A stretch of DNA of 27,005 bases, from contig NZ_JACUUA010000030.1 in NCBI RefSeq assembly GCF_014859565.1, positions 1-27,005 of the forward strand, given 5' to 3'. This stretch comes from Marinospirillum sp. GTDB lineage: Bacteria; Pseudomonadota; Gammaproteobacteria; Pseudomonadales; Halomonadaceae. Numbering within the stretch: position 1 is the first letter of the stretch; every line of letters begins with the position of its first letter. The notes beneath the pieces are model-generated. The model did not search any database, was not told the origin of the DNA, and was given only the letters and a program-made list of their open reading frames with translations. The position numbers and the translations under genes were made by a program. This document shows positions 1-7,860 of this stretch, piece after piece.

Positions 1-55
1 TGGGTTTAATCTTGTATTTTAGACCATTTCTATAACCAGCATAAAAACCTCTGCA

Positions 56-84
56 CTGCCTTTCCACGCCCCAACTGTTATAAT
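56..84 (+). promoter_or_regulatory. Putative sigma70 promoter of the his genes
   Basis: A perfect TATAAT lies at 79-84. The hexamer 17 bases upstream, CTGCCT at 56-61, matches the -35 consensus at only three of six positions. The box is 37 bases upstream of the hisB start, so a short leader is expected. No attenuator-like run of His codons is visible before hisB. A start further upstream, outside the window, cannot be excluded. Confidence 0.45.
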
Positions 85-121
85 CTCGTGATTCGACGTT
101 ATCAAAGGCAGAGCAGACCTC

Positions 122-715
122 ATGAGCGCACGTACGGCAAGTGTCAGCCGCAACACACTGGAAACAAAAATTCAGGTCAGTATCAATCTGGATGGCAGCG
201 GACAGTTTGTCTGCAATACCGGCATCGGCTTTCTGGATCACATGCTGGAGCAGGTCTCCCGCCATGGCTTGATTGATATGGAAATCGAGCTGGACGGTGA
301 TCGGCATATTGATGACCACCACAGTGTGGAAGATCTGGGTATCACTCTGGGTCAGGCTTTTGCCAAGGCTGTGGGTGACAAAAAAGGCATGGTGCGTTAC
401 GGCCAGGCTTATGTGCCGCTGGATGAAGCCCTATCCCGTGTGGTGATCGACTTTTCCGGTCGTCCCGGCCTGTCCATGAATGTCGAGTTCACCCGTGCCA
501 GTATTGGTGGACTGGATACCCAGCTGTTCTGGGAGTTTTTCCAGGGGTTTGTTAACCATGCCCAGGTGACCCTGCACATCGACAACCTGAAGGGTTTTAA
601 TGCCCACCATCAGGCCGAAACCATTTTTAAAGCCTTTGGTCGTGCACTGCGCATGGCGCTGGCTGCGGATGAACGCATGGCCGGTCAAATGCCATCCACC
701 AAGGGAGTGCTGTAA
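122..715 (+). CDS. hisB: Imidazoleglycerol-phosphate dehydratase HisB
   Basis: This 197-residue protein catalyses dehydration of imidazole glycerol phosphate to imidazole acetol phosphate in histidine biosynthesis, in the cytoplasm. It is the monofunctional form, without the histidinol-phosphatase domain found in enteric HisB. The two halves of the internally duplicated fold carry the manganese-binding HHxxE motifs: HHSVE at residues 66-70 and HHQAE at 162-166. The GIGFLDHML stretch at 34-42 is also typical. The start at 122 gives the usual N terminus, although the ribosome binding site is weak. The stop codon overlaps the hisH start by one base (TAATG), which suggests translational coupling. 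The order hisB-hisH-hisA-hisF is that of Pseudomonas-like genomes; the other his genes are not in this window. Confidence 0.97.
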   Translation: MSARTASVSRNTLETKIQVSINLDGSGQFVCNTGIGFLDHMLEQVSRHGLIDMEIELDGDRHIDDHHSVEDLGITLGQAFAKAVGDKKGMVRYGQAYVPLDEALSRVVIDFSGRPGLSMNVEFTRASIGGLDTQLFWEFFQGFVNHAQVTLHIDNLKGFNAHHQAETIFKAFGRALRMALAADERMAGQMPSTKGVL

Positions 716-1389
716 TGACCGCCATTAAGGACAAGGGACCGGCCAACCCTGATGTGGTGATTATCGACTACGGTATGGGCAACCTGCACTCTGCACACAA
801 GGCACTGGAAAAAGTAGCTAACGGGCAAAAAAGTGTGGGTATCTCCTCCGACCCCCAGGTGATTCTGAATGCTGAACGCGTCATTCTTCCCGGTGTGGGT
901 GCCATCCGTGATTGTATGGCTGAAATGCATAACACCGGGCTGGTTCCGATCATCCGTGAATGCCTGAACAACAAACCGTTTCTGGGTATTTGTGTTGGTT
1001 TTCAGGCACTGATGGAATCCAGCGAAGAAAACGGTGGTATTCCCTGCCTTGGGCATTTTGACGGACAGGTGAAGTTTTTTGGTGATGACCTGCGTGATGC
1101 TGACGGTCAGCGCCTGAAAGTCCCCCACATGGGCTGGAGCCAGGTCACCCCGCTGCTGGATCATCCACTCTGGCAAGATATACCTGCCGGTGAGCGCTTT
1201 TATTTTGTCCATAGTTATTACGTGCAAGCCCGCCAGCGTGAGCAGGTACTGGCACGTTGTGATTACGGCTCGGTGCAACTGGATGCCGCCATGACCGCCA
1301 ACAATGTGGCTGCTGTGCAATTCCACCCGGAAAAAAGTGCCAATGCCGGTCTGAAGCTGCTGGAAAATTTCCTGAGCTGGAAACCCTGA
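715..1389 (+). CDS. hisH: Imidazole glycerol phosphate synthase, glutaminase subunit HisH
   Basis: HisH is the class I glutamine amidotransferase subunit that releases ammonia from glutamine and channels it to HisF. The protein is 224 residues. The nucleophile is C93 within GICVGFQ, and the rest of the triad is H204 and E206 in [15 protein letters not shown] (20-26) and LPGVGA (58-63) are conserved surface motifs of the family. About ten residues precede the usual family start at VVIIDYG, but the one-base overlap with hisB supports the start chosen. A phenylalanine replaces the more common methionine in the nucleophile loop (GFQ rather than GMQ), which is a mild change. It is in the same transcription unit as hisB, hisA and hisF, and its partner subunit HisF is encoded two genes downstream. 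Confidence 0.96.
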   Translation: MTAIKDKGPANPDVVIIDYGMGNLHSAHKALEKVANGQKSVGISSDPQVILNAERVILPGVGAIRDCMAEMHNTGLVPIIRECLNNKPFLGICVGFQALMESSEENGGIPCLGHFDGQVKFFGDDLRDADGQRLKVPHMGWSQVTPLLDHPLWQDIPAGERFYFVHSYYVQARQREQVLARCDYGSVQLDAAMTANNVAAVQFHPEKSANAGLKLLENFLSWKP

Positions 1390-1417
1390 TTTTTTTAAAT
1401 ACTGGAACTCATCAACA

Positions 1418-2146
1418 ATGCTGATTATCCCCGCAATCGACTTAAAAGACGGCCAGTGTGTACGCCTGAAACAAGGCCGCATGGAAGACTCCACCAGCTA
1501 CGGTAATGATCCGGTTGAAATGGCTGCCCGCTGGGTAAAAGAAGGCTGCCGCCGCCTGCACTTGGTTGACTTAAACGGTGCTTTTGACGGCCAGCCGGTT
1601 AATGGTGAAGCTGTCACCGCCATTGCCCGCGCCAACCCCGGCCTACCAATCCAGATCGGTGGTGGTATTCGTACCGCAGCCACGATTGAGCATTACCTGC
1701 AAGCCGGTGTGCAGTGGGTCATTATTGGCACCAAGGCAGTCAAAGAACCCGAATTTGTCACCGAAATGTGCAAGCTGTTCCCTGGCCACATCATTGTGGG
1801 TCTGGATGCCAAAGATGGCCTGGTTGCCACCGATGGCTGGGCAGAAGTATCCAATATCAAGGCCACCGACCTGGCTAAACGCTTTGCTGATGATGGAGTG
1901 TCCAGCATTGTTTACACCGACATCAGCCGTGATGGCATGATGCAGGGTGTGAATCTGGAAGCTACTGTAGAATTGGCTCAACAAGGTGGCCTGCCGGTGA
2001 TTGCCTCTGGTGGTGTCACTGATCTGGGTGATGTAGAACGGCTGCTTAAAGTGGCTGATCAAGGCATCATCGGAGCCATTACCGGCCGTGCCATCTATGA
2101 AGGCACCCTGAATCTGGCCGCAGCCCAGCGTATGGCGGATCAATAA
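1418..2146 (+). CDS. hisA: ProFAR isomerase HisA
   Basis: HisA is 1-(5-phosphoribosyl)-5-[(5-phosphoribosylamino)methylideneamino]imidazole-4-carboxamide isomerase, which carries out an Amadori rearrangement in histidine synthesis. The 242-residue protein is a full-length (beta/alpha)8 barrel. The catalytic aspartates are visible as D8 (IPAIDLKDG) and D130 (VGLDAKDG). The phosphate-binding loops are IGGGIRT (80-86) and ASGGV (196-200). The 28-base gap after hisH contains a weak TGGAAC-like ribosome binding site and a short T run but no hairpin. Only one base separates its stop from hisF. Confidence 0.97.
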   Translation: MLIIPAIDLKDGQCVRLKQGRMEDSTSYGNDPVEMAARWVKEGCRRLHLVDLNGAFDGQPVNGEAVTAIARANPGLPIQIGGGIRTAATIEHYLQAGVQWVIIGTKAVKEPEFVTEMCKLFPGHIIVGLDAKDGLVATDGWAEVSNIKATDLAKRFADDGVSSIVYTDISRDGMMQGVNLEATVELAQQGGLPVIASGGVTDLGDVERLLKVADQGIIGAITGRAIYEGTLNLAAAQRMADQ

Positions 2147-2147
2147 T

Positions 2148-2921
2148 ATGGGACTGGCCAAACGTATTATTCCTTGTCTTGATGTTGATAAGGGTCGTGT
2201 GGTGAAGGGTGTGAATTTTGTTGGCATCCGTGATGCAGGCAACCCGGTGGAAGTTGCCAAGCGTTATAACGATCAAGGTGCCGATGAAATTACTTTTCTG
2301 GACATTACCGCCAGCCATGAAGATCGTGGTACCACGGTGGAGATGGTGGAAGAAATTGCCGGCCAGGTTTTTATCCCGCTGACTGTCGGTGGTGGCATCC
2401 GCACCTGTGAAGATATTCGCCGTATGCTGAATGCCGGTGCCGATAAGGTTTCCATCAACACCGCAGCCGTGACCAACCCGGAATTTGTGCAAGAAGCTGC
2501 CCAGCGTTTTGGCAGCCAGTGCATCGTGGTAGCGATCGATGCCAAAAAGGTATCTGCCCCTGGTGAAGTGGATCGCTGGGAGATTTTTACTCACGGCGGA
2601 CGTAAAGCCACCGGCCTGGATGCAGTGCAGTGGGCGATTAAAATGGTAGAACTGGGTGCCGGTGAATTACTGCTGACCAGCATGGATCGGGATGGCACCA
2701 AAAATGGTTTTGATCTGGGTGTGACCCGTGCCATTTCTGATGCCGTTCGTGTACCTGTGATCGCTTCTGGCGGCGTGGGTAACCTGCAGCACCTGGTGGA
2801 TGGTGTTAAACAAGGCCATGCGGATGCAGTACTGGCAGCCAGTATTTTCCACTTCGGCCAGCACACCGTACCGGAAGCCAAACGTTTTATGGCAGACCAA
2901 GGCATCGAAATGCGGCTTTGA
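2148..2921 (+). CDS. hisF: Imidazole glycerol phosphate synthase, cyclase subunit HisF
   Basis: HisF uses ammonia supplied by HisH to cyclise PRFAR into imidazole glycerol phosphate and AICAR, linking histidine and purine synthesis. It is a 257-residue (beta/alpha)8 barrel related to HisA. The N-terminal [13 protein letters not shown] contains the catalytic D12, and the second catalytic aspartate is D131 in VVAIDAKK. The phosphate-binding loops TVGGGIRT (79-86) and the later IASGGVG are intact. It is the last his gene of this block. A two-tier stem-loop lies about 30 bases beyond its stop. Confidence 0.97.
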   Translation: MGLAKRIIPCLDVDKGRVVKGVNFVGIRDAGNPVEVAKRYNDQGADEITFLDITASHEDRGTTVEMVEEIAGQVFIPLTVGGGIRTCEDIRRMLNAGADKVSINTAAVTNPEFVQEAAQRFGSQCIVVAIDAKKVSAPGEVDRWEIFTHGGRKATGLDAVQWAIKMVELGAGELLLTSMDRDGTKNGFDLGVTRAISDAVRVPVIASGGVGNLQHLVDGVKQGHADAVLAASIFHFGQHTVPEAKRFMADQGIEMRL

Positions 2922-2950
2922 TATTCCAAGTCCTACGCAGTCAAAACCTG

Positions 2951-2985
2951 ACAGTCACTCTGCCGACAGGCAGATTAACGACTGT
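2951..2985 (+). terminator. Two-tier stem-loop after hisF, possible 3' end structure
   Basis: An inner perfect 6-bp stem (TCTGCC at 2959-2964 with GGCAGA at 2969-2974, loop GACA) sits inside an outer perfect 6-bp stem (ACAGTC at 2951-2956 with GACTGT at 2980-2985). It lies between the end of the his genes and a gene that looks acquired. No T run follows, so it is not a canonical intrinsic terminator. It could be a Rho-dependent end, an RNA-stabilising hairpin or chance. Confidence 0.3.
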
Positions 2986-3053
2986 TCGGGGAGCAGGTCA
3001 CACCAGAATCCAGTACACTAACTCTAATGCACAACGAAGCAAGGCGATGCTTT

Positions 3054-3974
3054 ATGAGTCTAAGCCACAACGACCATCTACTGGATCCTAAGATTGATTT
3101 TGTGTTCAAGAAGATCTTCACCGCCCATCCTGATGCCTTGGTGCACCTAATCAATGATTTGCGTCCGGATCTGCCAGTGATCACTCAGATCACCATCTTA
3201 AACCCTGAGATCACCGCCAAGGATCTGACCGGCAAAAACATTGTTATGGATCTACTGGCCGAAGACAGTGAGGGCGAGCAATACAACATCGAAATGCAGG
3301 TCAGAAACTACAACGATTGGAACAAGCGTGGCATCTATTACCTGGCGCAGATGCTGGCCTCACAGCTGCAAGCCGGTGAGTCTTATGCCAACCTGAAAGG
3401 TGCAGTGGGTATTCACCTGCTGGACTTTGATCTGTTCAAAGAAACGCAGCAGCAGAAACAACAAGCACTATGGCGTTTTGAAATGCGGGATGGCCTGCAA
3501 CCGAAGGTCAAGCTGGGCGAGGATCTACAGCTCAATATCATTGAAATGAAAAAGGCTGATCGACTGGGTCTGGGTAGCCAAGCCATCAGGGACTGGATTA
3601 CTCTATTTGAACACTGGAAAGAGGAGGACAAAATGTCTGTAATCACGAATCCAGCAGTACAACAAGTACGGGGTTACATCCGTGAACTCAGTGCCGATGA
3701 GAAAGCCCGGCAGCTGGCGGAGGCTCGAGCCAAGGCCATCCGTGATGAAGCATCCCTGATAGAGGATGCTCTGAAAAAAGGTCGCCAAGAAGGGATCAGC
3801 ATTGGTGAAGTCAAAGGCGAAGCTCAAACCTTATTGAAGCTGATCAAGCTGAAATTTGGTCAGCACCCTGAGTGGGTCGAAAGCAGACTGAATGAAGCAA
3901 CTAAGGATCAGTTGGATGTTTGGGTTGGGAAAATCCTGACGGCTGCCACTCTGGACGAATTGCTGACCGATTGA
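3054..3974 (+). CDS. Rpn-family recombination-promoting nuclease / PD-(D/E)XK putative transposase
   Basis: The 306-residue protein starts with the family signature LDPKIDFVFKKIF (10-22) of the PD-(D/E)XK 'transposase' group (PF12784; Rpn/YhgA-like). The nuclease core can be read as D66 in IVMDLLAE followed by E80-x-Q82 in YNIEMQV, the D...ExQ form used by Rpn nucleases. The segment 251-305 (GEAQTLLKLIKLKFG...LDELL) resembles DUF4351, a frequent C-terminal partner domain. A charged helical linker is at about 212-245. An upstream ATG at 3027 is possible, but AAGG at 3041-3044 is well placed for 3054. Relatives of this family are often multicopy and variable in copy number. E. coli RpnA is a calcium-stimulated DNA endonuclease. 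No terminal inverted repeats of an insertion sequence are apparent, so autonomous mobility is not supported. The frame is intact. Confidence 0.85.
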   Translation: MSLSHNDHLLDPKIDFVFKKIFTAHPDALVHLINDLRPDLPVITQITILNPEITAKDLTGKNIVMDLLAEDSEGEQYNIEMQVRNYNDWNKRGIYYLAQMLASQLQAGESYANLKGAVGIHLLDFDLFKETQQQKQQALWRFEMRDGLQPKVKLGEDLQLNIIEMKKADRLGLGSQAIRDWITLFEHWKEEDKMSVITNPAVQQVRGYIRELSADEKARQLAEARAKAIRDEASLIEDALKKGRQEGISIGEVKGEAQTLLKLIKLKFGQHPEWVESRLNEATKDQLDVWVGKILTAATLDELLTD

Positions 3975-4095
3975 ATCACCTCTGATCGGTGATGGTCTCA
4001 CCGCTTCAAACATAATCAACGCCAAAATTTGATCTGCTGTGGAGGTCGTCTTGCCGGAGCCTGCTCTCTGGCCAAGACCAAAAGTGAGCCTTCCC

Positions 4096-4129
4096 CATGA
4101 TGCACCACACCAAGCTGTGGTGCATCATG
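4096..4129. repeat. Perfect 14-bp inverted repeat (hairpin)
   Basis: Bases 4096-4109 (CATGATGCACCACA) pair without mismatch with 4116-4129, leaving a six-base loop CCAAGC. No T run follows on either strand, so it is not a standard intrinsic terminator. Seven bases downstream begins a second stem. Possible roles are a REP/palindromic-element copy, a transcription end between convergent genes, or a protein-binding site. Confidence 0.85.
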
Positions 4130-4135
4130 CAAACT

Positions 4136-4163
4136 CCCCTGGCCTCGGTAGCCACCCCAGGGG
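4136..4163. repeat. Second hairpin, 7-bp GC-rich stem
   Basis: CCCCTGG at 4136-4142 pairs with CCAGGGG at 4157-4163 across a 14-base loop. It follows the 14-bp inverted repeat by six bases, so the two form a tandem hairpin pair. Paired hairpins of this kind are typical of some REP-like elements, but membership cannot be decided from one copy. Confidence 0.6.
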
Positions 4164-4208
4164 TTGGATCATCCTTCAGGAGTGCATTCATAGGTTAACC
4201 CTCATCAA

Positions 4209-4382
4209 ATGTTGTTGTGCAGCGTGAAAGTGGAATTGCCGACGCTTGATGGTGGTACAGCTACGAAAAAGTTACTTGAAAGTGGGGTTGCCACCCCTAA
4301 AAAAGGAGTTGGAATTTCTAGCCGCTTTACCCGCCCATCTGCAGCTGCATCAAGAGTCAAACATAAGCGCCCTGACCTATGA
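4209..4382 (+). CDS. Possible 57-residue small protein, unrecognised
   Basis: An ATG at 4209 opens a 58-codon frame with a basic C-terminal half (RPSAAASRVKHKRPDL). I do not recognise a family. There is no convincing ribosome binding site. The frame runs through the direct-repeat segment, and its ESGVATPKKGVG part resembles a short reading of the upstream hairpin region (SVATPGVGSS). That points to repeat-derived sequence rather than a true gene. It is listed only so that the segment is described. Confidence 0.15.
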   Translation: MLLCSVKVELPTLDGGTATKKLLESGVATPKKGVGISSRFTRPSAAASRVKHKRPDL

Positions 4383-4402
4383 AGTGAATACATGGTTACG
4401 AC

Positions 4403-4750
4403 TCAAACGGGTATCCCCTCTTGACCAATATTTTTGAGTAGCGCTGGATTGGAGTAGGTTTCCGGGTGCTGCCACTCATCAAGCCAAAGGGGTAGTGGTG
4501 ATATGAGAATGCCGGTTTCCAGCAGGACATCAAACGCAAGATCGGCCATATCCAGTTTCACAGGTAAAAAGCGTTGATGCTCACCATTTAACAATACAGC
4601 AAGATCTGCATCACTATCCGGTCTGTGTGTACCTCGGGCGCGACTGCCATACACTATGGCACCGGCAAGGTCATAACGTTTGTGAAGCAAACCCAGAAAG
4701 CGACGAACCGCTTCCATTGTTTCCTGATCAAGTGTCTTCTGGGGTGTCAT
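4403..4750 (-). CDS. MNT-type nucleotidyltransferase domain protein (MntA-like), orphan
   Basis: The protein is a minimal nucleotidyltransferase of the DNA polymerase beta superfamily. The signature GSRARG (35-40) followed by DSDAD with D47 and D49 is the GSx9DxD active site, and the third acidic residue is probably D74 in LAFD. The start at 4750 (115 residues) is preferred because AGAGGG lies seven bases upstream. An ATG at 4795 would add 15 residues but lacks a ribosome binding site. MntA proteins normally pair with a HEPN toxin (HepT) and neutralise it by adding AMP. No HEPN gene is seen on either side, so the antitoxin role is inference only. It follows the DUF2971-like gene on the same strand and is convergent with the Rpn-like gene. 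Confidence 0.82.
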   Translation of the reverse strand: MTPQKTLDQETMEAVRRFLGLLHKRYDLAGAIVYGSRARGTHRPDSDADLAVLLNGEHQRFLPVKLDMADLAFDVLLETGILISPLPLWLDEWQHPETYSNPALLKNIGQEGIPV

Positions 4751-4809
4751 CTGCAAACCCTCTGGTTGATGACCAACGCACAAGTCATTTCCCATGATAG
4801 TCTGACTCG

Positions 4810-5622
4810 TTACAGGGTGCCACGAATATGCAGTTTGAACTGATCCGGGTCGAGCAGGGTTTCTCGCAGTGGGCGACCGGGTTTGTATTTCATATCGTAG
4901 TTGAGGATACGGTTGACCTGTTCACGGGTGTCGTCAGAGACGTTAACCCCCAGGGTGACCGACATCACCGCACGCGGCGGGAAGGGATAAAAATACACCA
5001 GTTTGCCATTGGCCAAAGGTTTATTGCTTTTGGCTTCATCCAGTGGACGAACCAGGCGGATTTCTTCTTCCGCTGCATATTCGGCTGGTCGGTGGAACAG
5101 TGCCGGAAAGGGTTTCATCGGATGATCGGCTTGGGGGCGAGGTTGCCCATACACCACCGGGCGTAACACCTGTTTTTTACTGTTAAAACCGGGAAAACTA
5201 CTGTCCAGCTCCAGTACTACACCCCGATGCTGATCCGCATAACGCTCCCACAACAAGGGATTATCCGGGCGGCTGAAAAATCGGCAAAAGGCCAGATCCT
5301 GATAACTCTGCGGGTTGGGTAATACCGTCGGTTTGCCTTGCCGCCCTTTTTTCATCTGTGCTTCAATCTTCGGGCGTTTTTTCTGCGCCTCTACCTTAAA
5401 GGTATCCCAGGTCATCAGCCCTTTTAATGATGCGGGCAAGGCTTTAAATTGCCGCTCCAGCTCCTGTTGAAACTCACCCTCACTGATTCGGATCGACTGG
5501 CGCTGAATCATGCGGGCATTGTTCTGATAAGGATCCGTCTGTTCAGCCACTGCGGTCAGGTGCAGGCGGGCATGGCGCAGTACATCCAGTTGTAATGGAT
5601 TCAGGTAAAGATAAACTTTCAT
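4810..5622 (-). CDS. DUF2971-like protein
   Basis: The 270-residue soluble protein has the pattern of DUF2971. The core SRPDNPLLWERYAD (117-130) is followed by HRGVVLELD, the stretch YAAEEEIRLVRP (182-193) comes later, and a PRAVMSVTLG segment follows. The family is widespread and mostly uncharacterised, and it is often found in accessory gene clusters. The N-terminal ~100 residues are basic and helical, without a recognised domain. No signal peptide or membrane segment is present. Its start is 24 bases after the rlmI stop, and the nucleotidyltransferase gene lies 59 bases beyond its end. It is probably cotranscribed with rlmI. No function can be assigned. Confidence 0.72.
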   Translation of the reverse strand: MKVYLYLNPLQLDVLRHARLHLTAVAEQTDPYQNNARMIQRQSIRISEGEFQQELERQFKALPASLKGLMTWDTFKVEAQKKRPKIEAQMKKGRQGKPTVLPNPQSYQDLAFCRFFSRPDNPLLWERYADQHRGVVLELDSSFPGFNSKKQVLRPVVYGQPRPQADHPMKPFPALFHRPAEYAAEEEIRLVRPLDEAKSNKPLANGKLVYFYPFPPRAVMSVTLGVNVSDDTREQVNRILNYDMKYKPGRPLRETLLDPDQFKLHIRGTL

Positions 5623-5646
5623 TCAGGCTGATTCCAGGGCATAGCA

Positions 5647-6849
5647 TCAGGCCTCGGAGTTACTGACAAGACGGAACAACAACGCCTTGAGATAACGGGT
5701 TTCTGTTATAGCCGGATGCACCGGATGATCAGCACCCTGCCCACCGCGCCAGACCAGCTGGGCAGAGCGACCCTGTTTGCGGGCAGCAATTCGCACCAGA
5801 TCCTGCAGACGATCTTCCGCCAGATGCATGGAGCAGGAGCCGGACATCAGCAGTCCATCATTGGTCAGCAGTTTCATGGCTTCACGATTCAGCCGTGAGT
5901 AGGCGTGTTCACCCGGCCCCTGATCCTTTTTGCGTTTGATAAAAGCCGGTGGATCAAGAATGATCAGATCAAAGGTTTCACCAGCCTGCTGCAGTTGCTG
6001 CAAACCTTCAAAAGCATCAGCACACAGGGTTGAAACACTGGCTTCAACACCATTCAGTCGGGCATTGTCCATCACCCCTTCCAATGCCGGTGCGGAAGAA
6101 TCCAGGCACACCACCTTGGCGGCACCCGATTTTGCCAGCGGAATACCCCAGCCACCACGATAAGAAAAAACATCCAGCACCTGTTTGCCCTTGACCAGTG
6201 GCATCAGTGCGGCACGATTGGGGCGATGATCATAAAACCAGCCGGTTTTCTGTCCATCCAGTATTGGCACTTCAAAAGAGCAGGCGTTTTCTTCCGCCAG
6301 CACCTGATCCGGCAGTTCACCCCAGGCCAGTGCGACATAACTCTCCAGACCTTCCTGCTGACGTGCTGAGGCATCATTACGCCACACCACCGCAACAGGT
6401 TGCAGGACTTCACGCAGCGCCAGCAACACTTCGTCTTTTAATACATCCATCCCGGCGGTATTCAACTGCACGGCCAGCACCTCACCAAAACGATCCACTA
6501 TCAGACCGGGCAGTAGGTCACTTTCGCCATACACCAGTCGGTAAAAGGGACGATCATAAAAGGTTTCGCGCAGTGCCAGCGCCTGACGGATACGGGATTT
6601 CAGCAGTTCAACATCCAGTTGCTGATCGGGTTTTTCACTGATCATCCGGGCGCAAATGAGGTTATTGGGATGAACATAAGCCACACCCAATGACTGACCA
6701 TTAGCGTTTTCGATCCCGCACTGTTGTCCCGGTTGCAGACCTTTCAGCGGTGTTGCTGCGGTATCCACTTCATTCGAGTAGATCCACAGGTGACCAGCCT
6801 TGATACGTCGGTCAGCATTTTTATTCAGGCGCAGTCGGGCAAGGGTCAT
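5647..6849 (-). CDS. rlmI: 23S rRNA (cytosine1962-C5)-methyltransferase RlmI
   Basis: RlmI methylates C5 of cytosine 1962 in 23S rRNA using S-adenosylmethionine. The 400-residue length fits the family (E. coli RlmI is 396). An N-terminal PUA-type RNA-binding domain covers about residues 1-75. The EEHP-like central region leads into the Rossmann methyltransferase domain. The SAM loop is VLDVFSYRGGWGI (224-236), motif IV is ILDPPAF (297-303), and C339 in SGSCSMHL is the likely nucleophile region. TGWFYDHRPNR (202-212) is also diagnostic. The start ATG at 6849 is only 21 bases after the gcvH stop, so the two are probably cotranscribed. The main alternative is a paralogue of the same RlmI/RlmK family with a different target base. 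Confidence 0.93.
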   Translation of the reverse strand: MTLARLRLNKNADRRIKAGHLWIYSNEVDTAATPLKGLQPGQQCGIENANGQSLGVAYVHPNNLICARMISEKPDQQLDVELLKSRIRQALALRETFYDRPFYRLVYGESDLLPGLIVDRFGEVLAVQLNTAGMDVLKDEVLLALREVLQPVAVVWRNDASARQQEGLESYVALAWGELPDQVLAEENACSFEVPILDGQKTGWFYDHRPNRAALMPLVKGKQVLDVFSYRGGWGIPLAKSGAAKVVCLDSSAPALEGVMDNARLNGVEASVSTLCADAFEGLQQLQQAGETFDLIILDPPAFIKRKKDQGPGEHAYSRLNREAMKLLTNDGLLMSGSCSMHLAEDRLQDLVRIAARKQGRSAQLVWRGGQGADHPVHPAITETRYLKALLFRLVSNSEA

Positions 6850-6870
6850 GTATGTTCCAGGTTACTTGGC

Positions 6871-7257
6871 TTAAAGGGTTTCCAGAAAAGCTTGATAAGT
6901 GGGCGCATCCATCAGGTTCTCCCACTCTTCCTGCAGCTCTGCAGGGTCACACTCCAGTACAAAAATCCAGGTTTGCAGTGGTTGTTCATTAAGCGCTTCC
7001 GGGGTGTATTCCAGCGCGGTATTGGATTCCAGCAAACGACCCGATACCGGTGCCTGAATTTCCGAGGCTGTTTTGACGGATTCAATACCACTGATCACAT
7101 CACCGGCATTCACCAGCTTGCCCGGCTCCGGCAGCTCAACATAAACAATATCACCCAGTGCTTCCTGTGCATGGTGGCTGATGCCAACACGAACACGGTT
7201 ATCACCTTCCCGCTGTGCCCATTGGTGAGTGGCACAAAAACGCTGCTGCTGACTCAT
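6871..7257 (-). CDS. gcvH: Glycine cleavage system H protein (lipoyl carrier)
   Basis: GcvH carries the methylamine intermediate of glycine decarboxylation on a lipoyl arm between the P, T and L proteins. It can also serve as a lipoyl donor to other enzymes. The 128-residue length is normal. The lipoylated lysine is K62 in GIESVKTASEI, and the fold motifs HQW, GDIVYVELPEPG and APVSGRLLESN are present. gcvT and gcvP are not in this window, so the gene is separated from its usual partners. It lies between rlmI and a YcxB-like membrane protein gene with short gaps on both sides. No glycine riboswitch-like leader is visible upstream, where only 15 bases separate it from the neighbour. Confidence 0.96.
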   Translation of the reverse strand: MSQQQRFCATHQWAQREGDNRVRVGISHHAQEALGDIVYVELPEPGKLVNAGDVISGIESVKTASEIQAPVSGRLLESNTALEYTPEALNEQPLQTWIFVLECDPAELQEEWENLMDAPTYQAFLETL

Positions 7258-7272
7258 CAGAATCCCAACCTT

Positions 7273-7809
7273 TTAGTCGTCTTTCAGTTTTAATTGGTGC
7301 TGGCTCATATCCTGATAATCCGTGACCTTGCGCTGCAGTAGTGCAGCAAGTTGATCGGCTGTTGAGCCATCTTCTATCCTTGCAGCCGGCAACCACATAG
7401 GACCTGGGTACACCAGAAAACCATCACGGGTACGGATGACTTTTTTAATTTGCGACCACTCCAGTGACTGAGCGGGACGATCCGTTACCTGAATCCCCAG
7501 TCCCTCCTCTTTGGCATCAAACACCAGGTTCAGGCCTTCCATTCCCGAGCGCTTAAAGGCACGGGAAAACATACGAATCATAATGCTGCCACGCAGGGCA
7601 TACCAGCATAAACCTACGGCAATCAATACCAGATCCCAGATGGAGAACTCAAAACCACGATGATAGAGATTGTTCAGCAGCAATCCCAGCAGGGTGAAAA
7701 TAACCAGCGCCATGGTCAACTGGCTGCGAATACGTTGAGGCCCTAGCTCATAGTCATAAAGAGCAAGGCGGATAAACTGTGGCTCTGTCCAGAGATATTC
7801 AACTTTCAT
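7273..7809 (-). CDS. YcxB-like membrane protein
   Basis: The 178-residue protein has two predicted transmembrane helices, at about residues 31-47 (TMALVIFTLLGLLL) and 58-72 (WDLVLIAVGLCWYAL). A soluble C-terminal domain follows, with SLEWSQIKKVIRTRDGFLVYPG at its heart. That arrangement matches the YcxB family (PF14317 C-terminal domain), whose function is unknown. The start at 7809 is supported by AGGA seven bases upstream. Fifteen bases separate its stop from gcvH, so it is probably the first gene of the unit YcxB-gcvH-rlmI. It also resembles PH-like membrane-associated domains. No enzymatic motif is visible. Confidence 0.75.
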   Translation of the reverse strand: MKVEYLWTEPQFIRLALYDYELGPQRIRSQLTMALVIFTLLGLLLNNLYHRGFEFSIWDLVLIAVGLCWYALRGSIMIRMFSRAFKRSGMEGLNLVFDAKEEGLGIQVTDRPAQSLEWSQIKKVIRTRDGFLVYPGPMWLPAARIEDGSTADQLAALLQRKVTDYQDMSQHQLKLKDD

Positions 7810-7860
7810 GCATGATTCCTGTCATTGTTGTTGTTCAATGTGTGCTTAAAATTTTGTTCA

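Larger units (their letters stand above)
3975..4402. other. Gene-poor accessory segment with strong inverted repeats
   Basis: This 428-base stretch between the Rpn-like gene and the convergent nucleotidyltransferase has no recognisable gene. It contains a perfect 14-bp inverted repeat (4096-4129), a second 7-bp stem (4136-4163), and a 16-base imperfect direct repeat (4225-4240 and 4277-4292, 14 of 16 identical). It also has a 5-bp GC stem at 4284-4297 and an unassigned 57-codon open frame at 4209-4382. It may be the 3' end region of both convergent units, or the remnant of a small mobile or repeat element. Confidence 0.6.

Noticed and set aside
685..1494. A 269-codon minus-strand open frame opposite hisH/hisA
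   Set aside because: It lies entirely opposite well-conserved his genes, has no family resemblance and is a by-product of their codon use.
3027..3053. An upstream ATG for the Rpn-like gene
   Set aside because: The nine extra residues are not part of the family N terminus, and the AAGG site favours 3054.
4006..4227. Overlapping open frames on both strands, 61 and 62 codons
   Set aside because: They run across the hairpins, lack ribosome binding sites and have no protein-like pattern.
4284..4300. GGGGT-TGCC-ACCCC stem as a terminator
   Set aside because: The stem is followed by As, not Ts, on the plus strand, and on the minus strand the T run comes before rather than after the stem.
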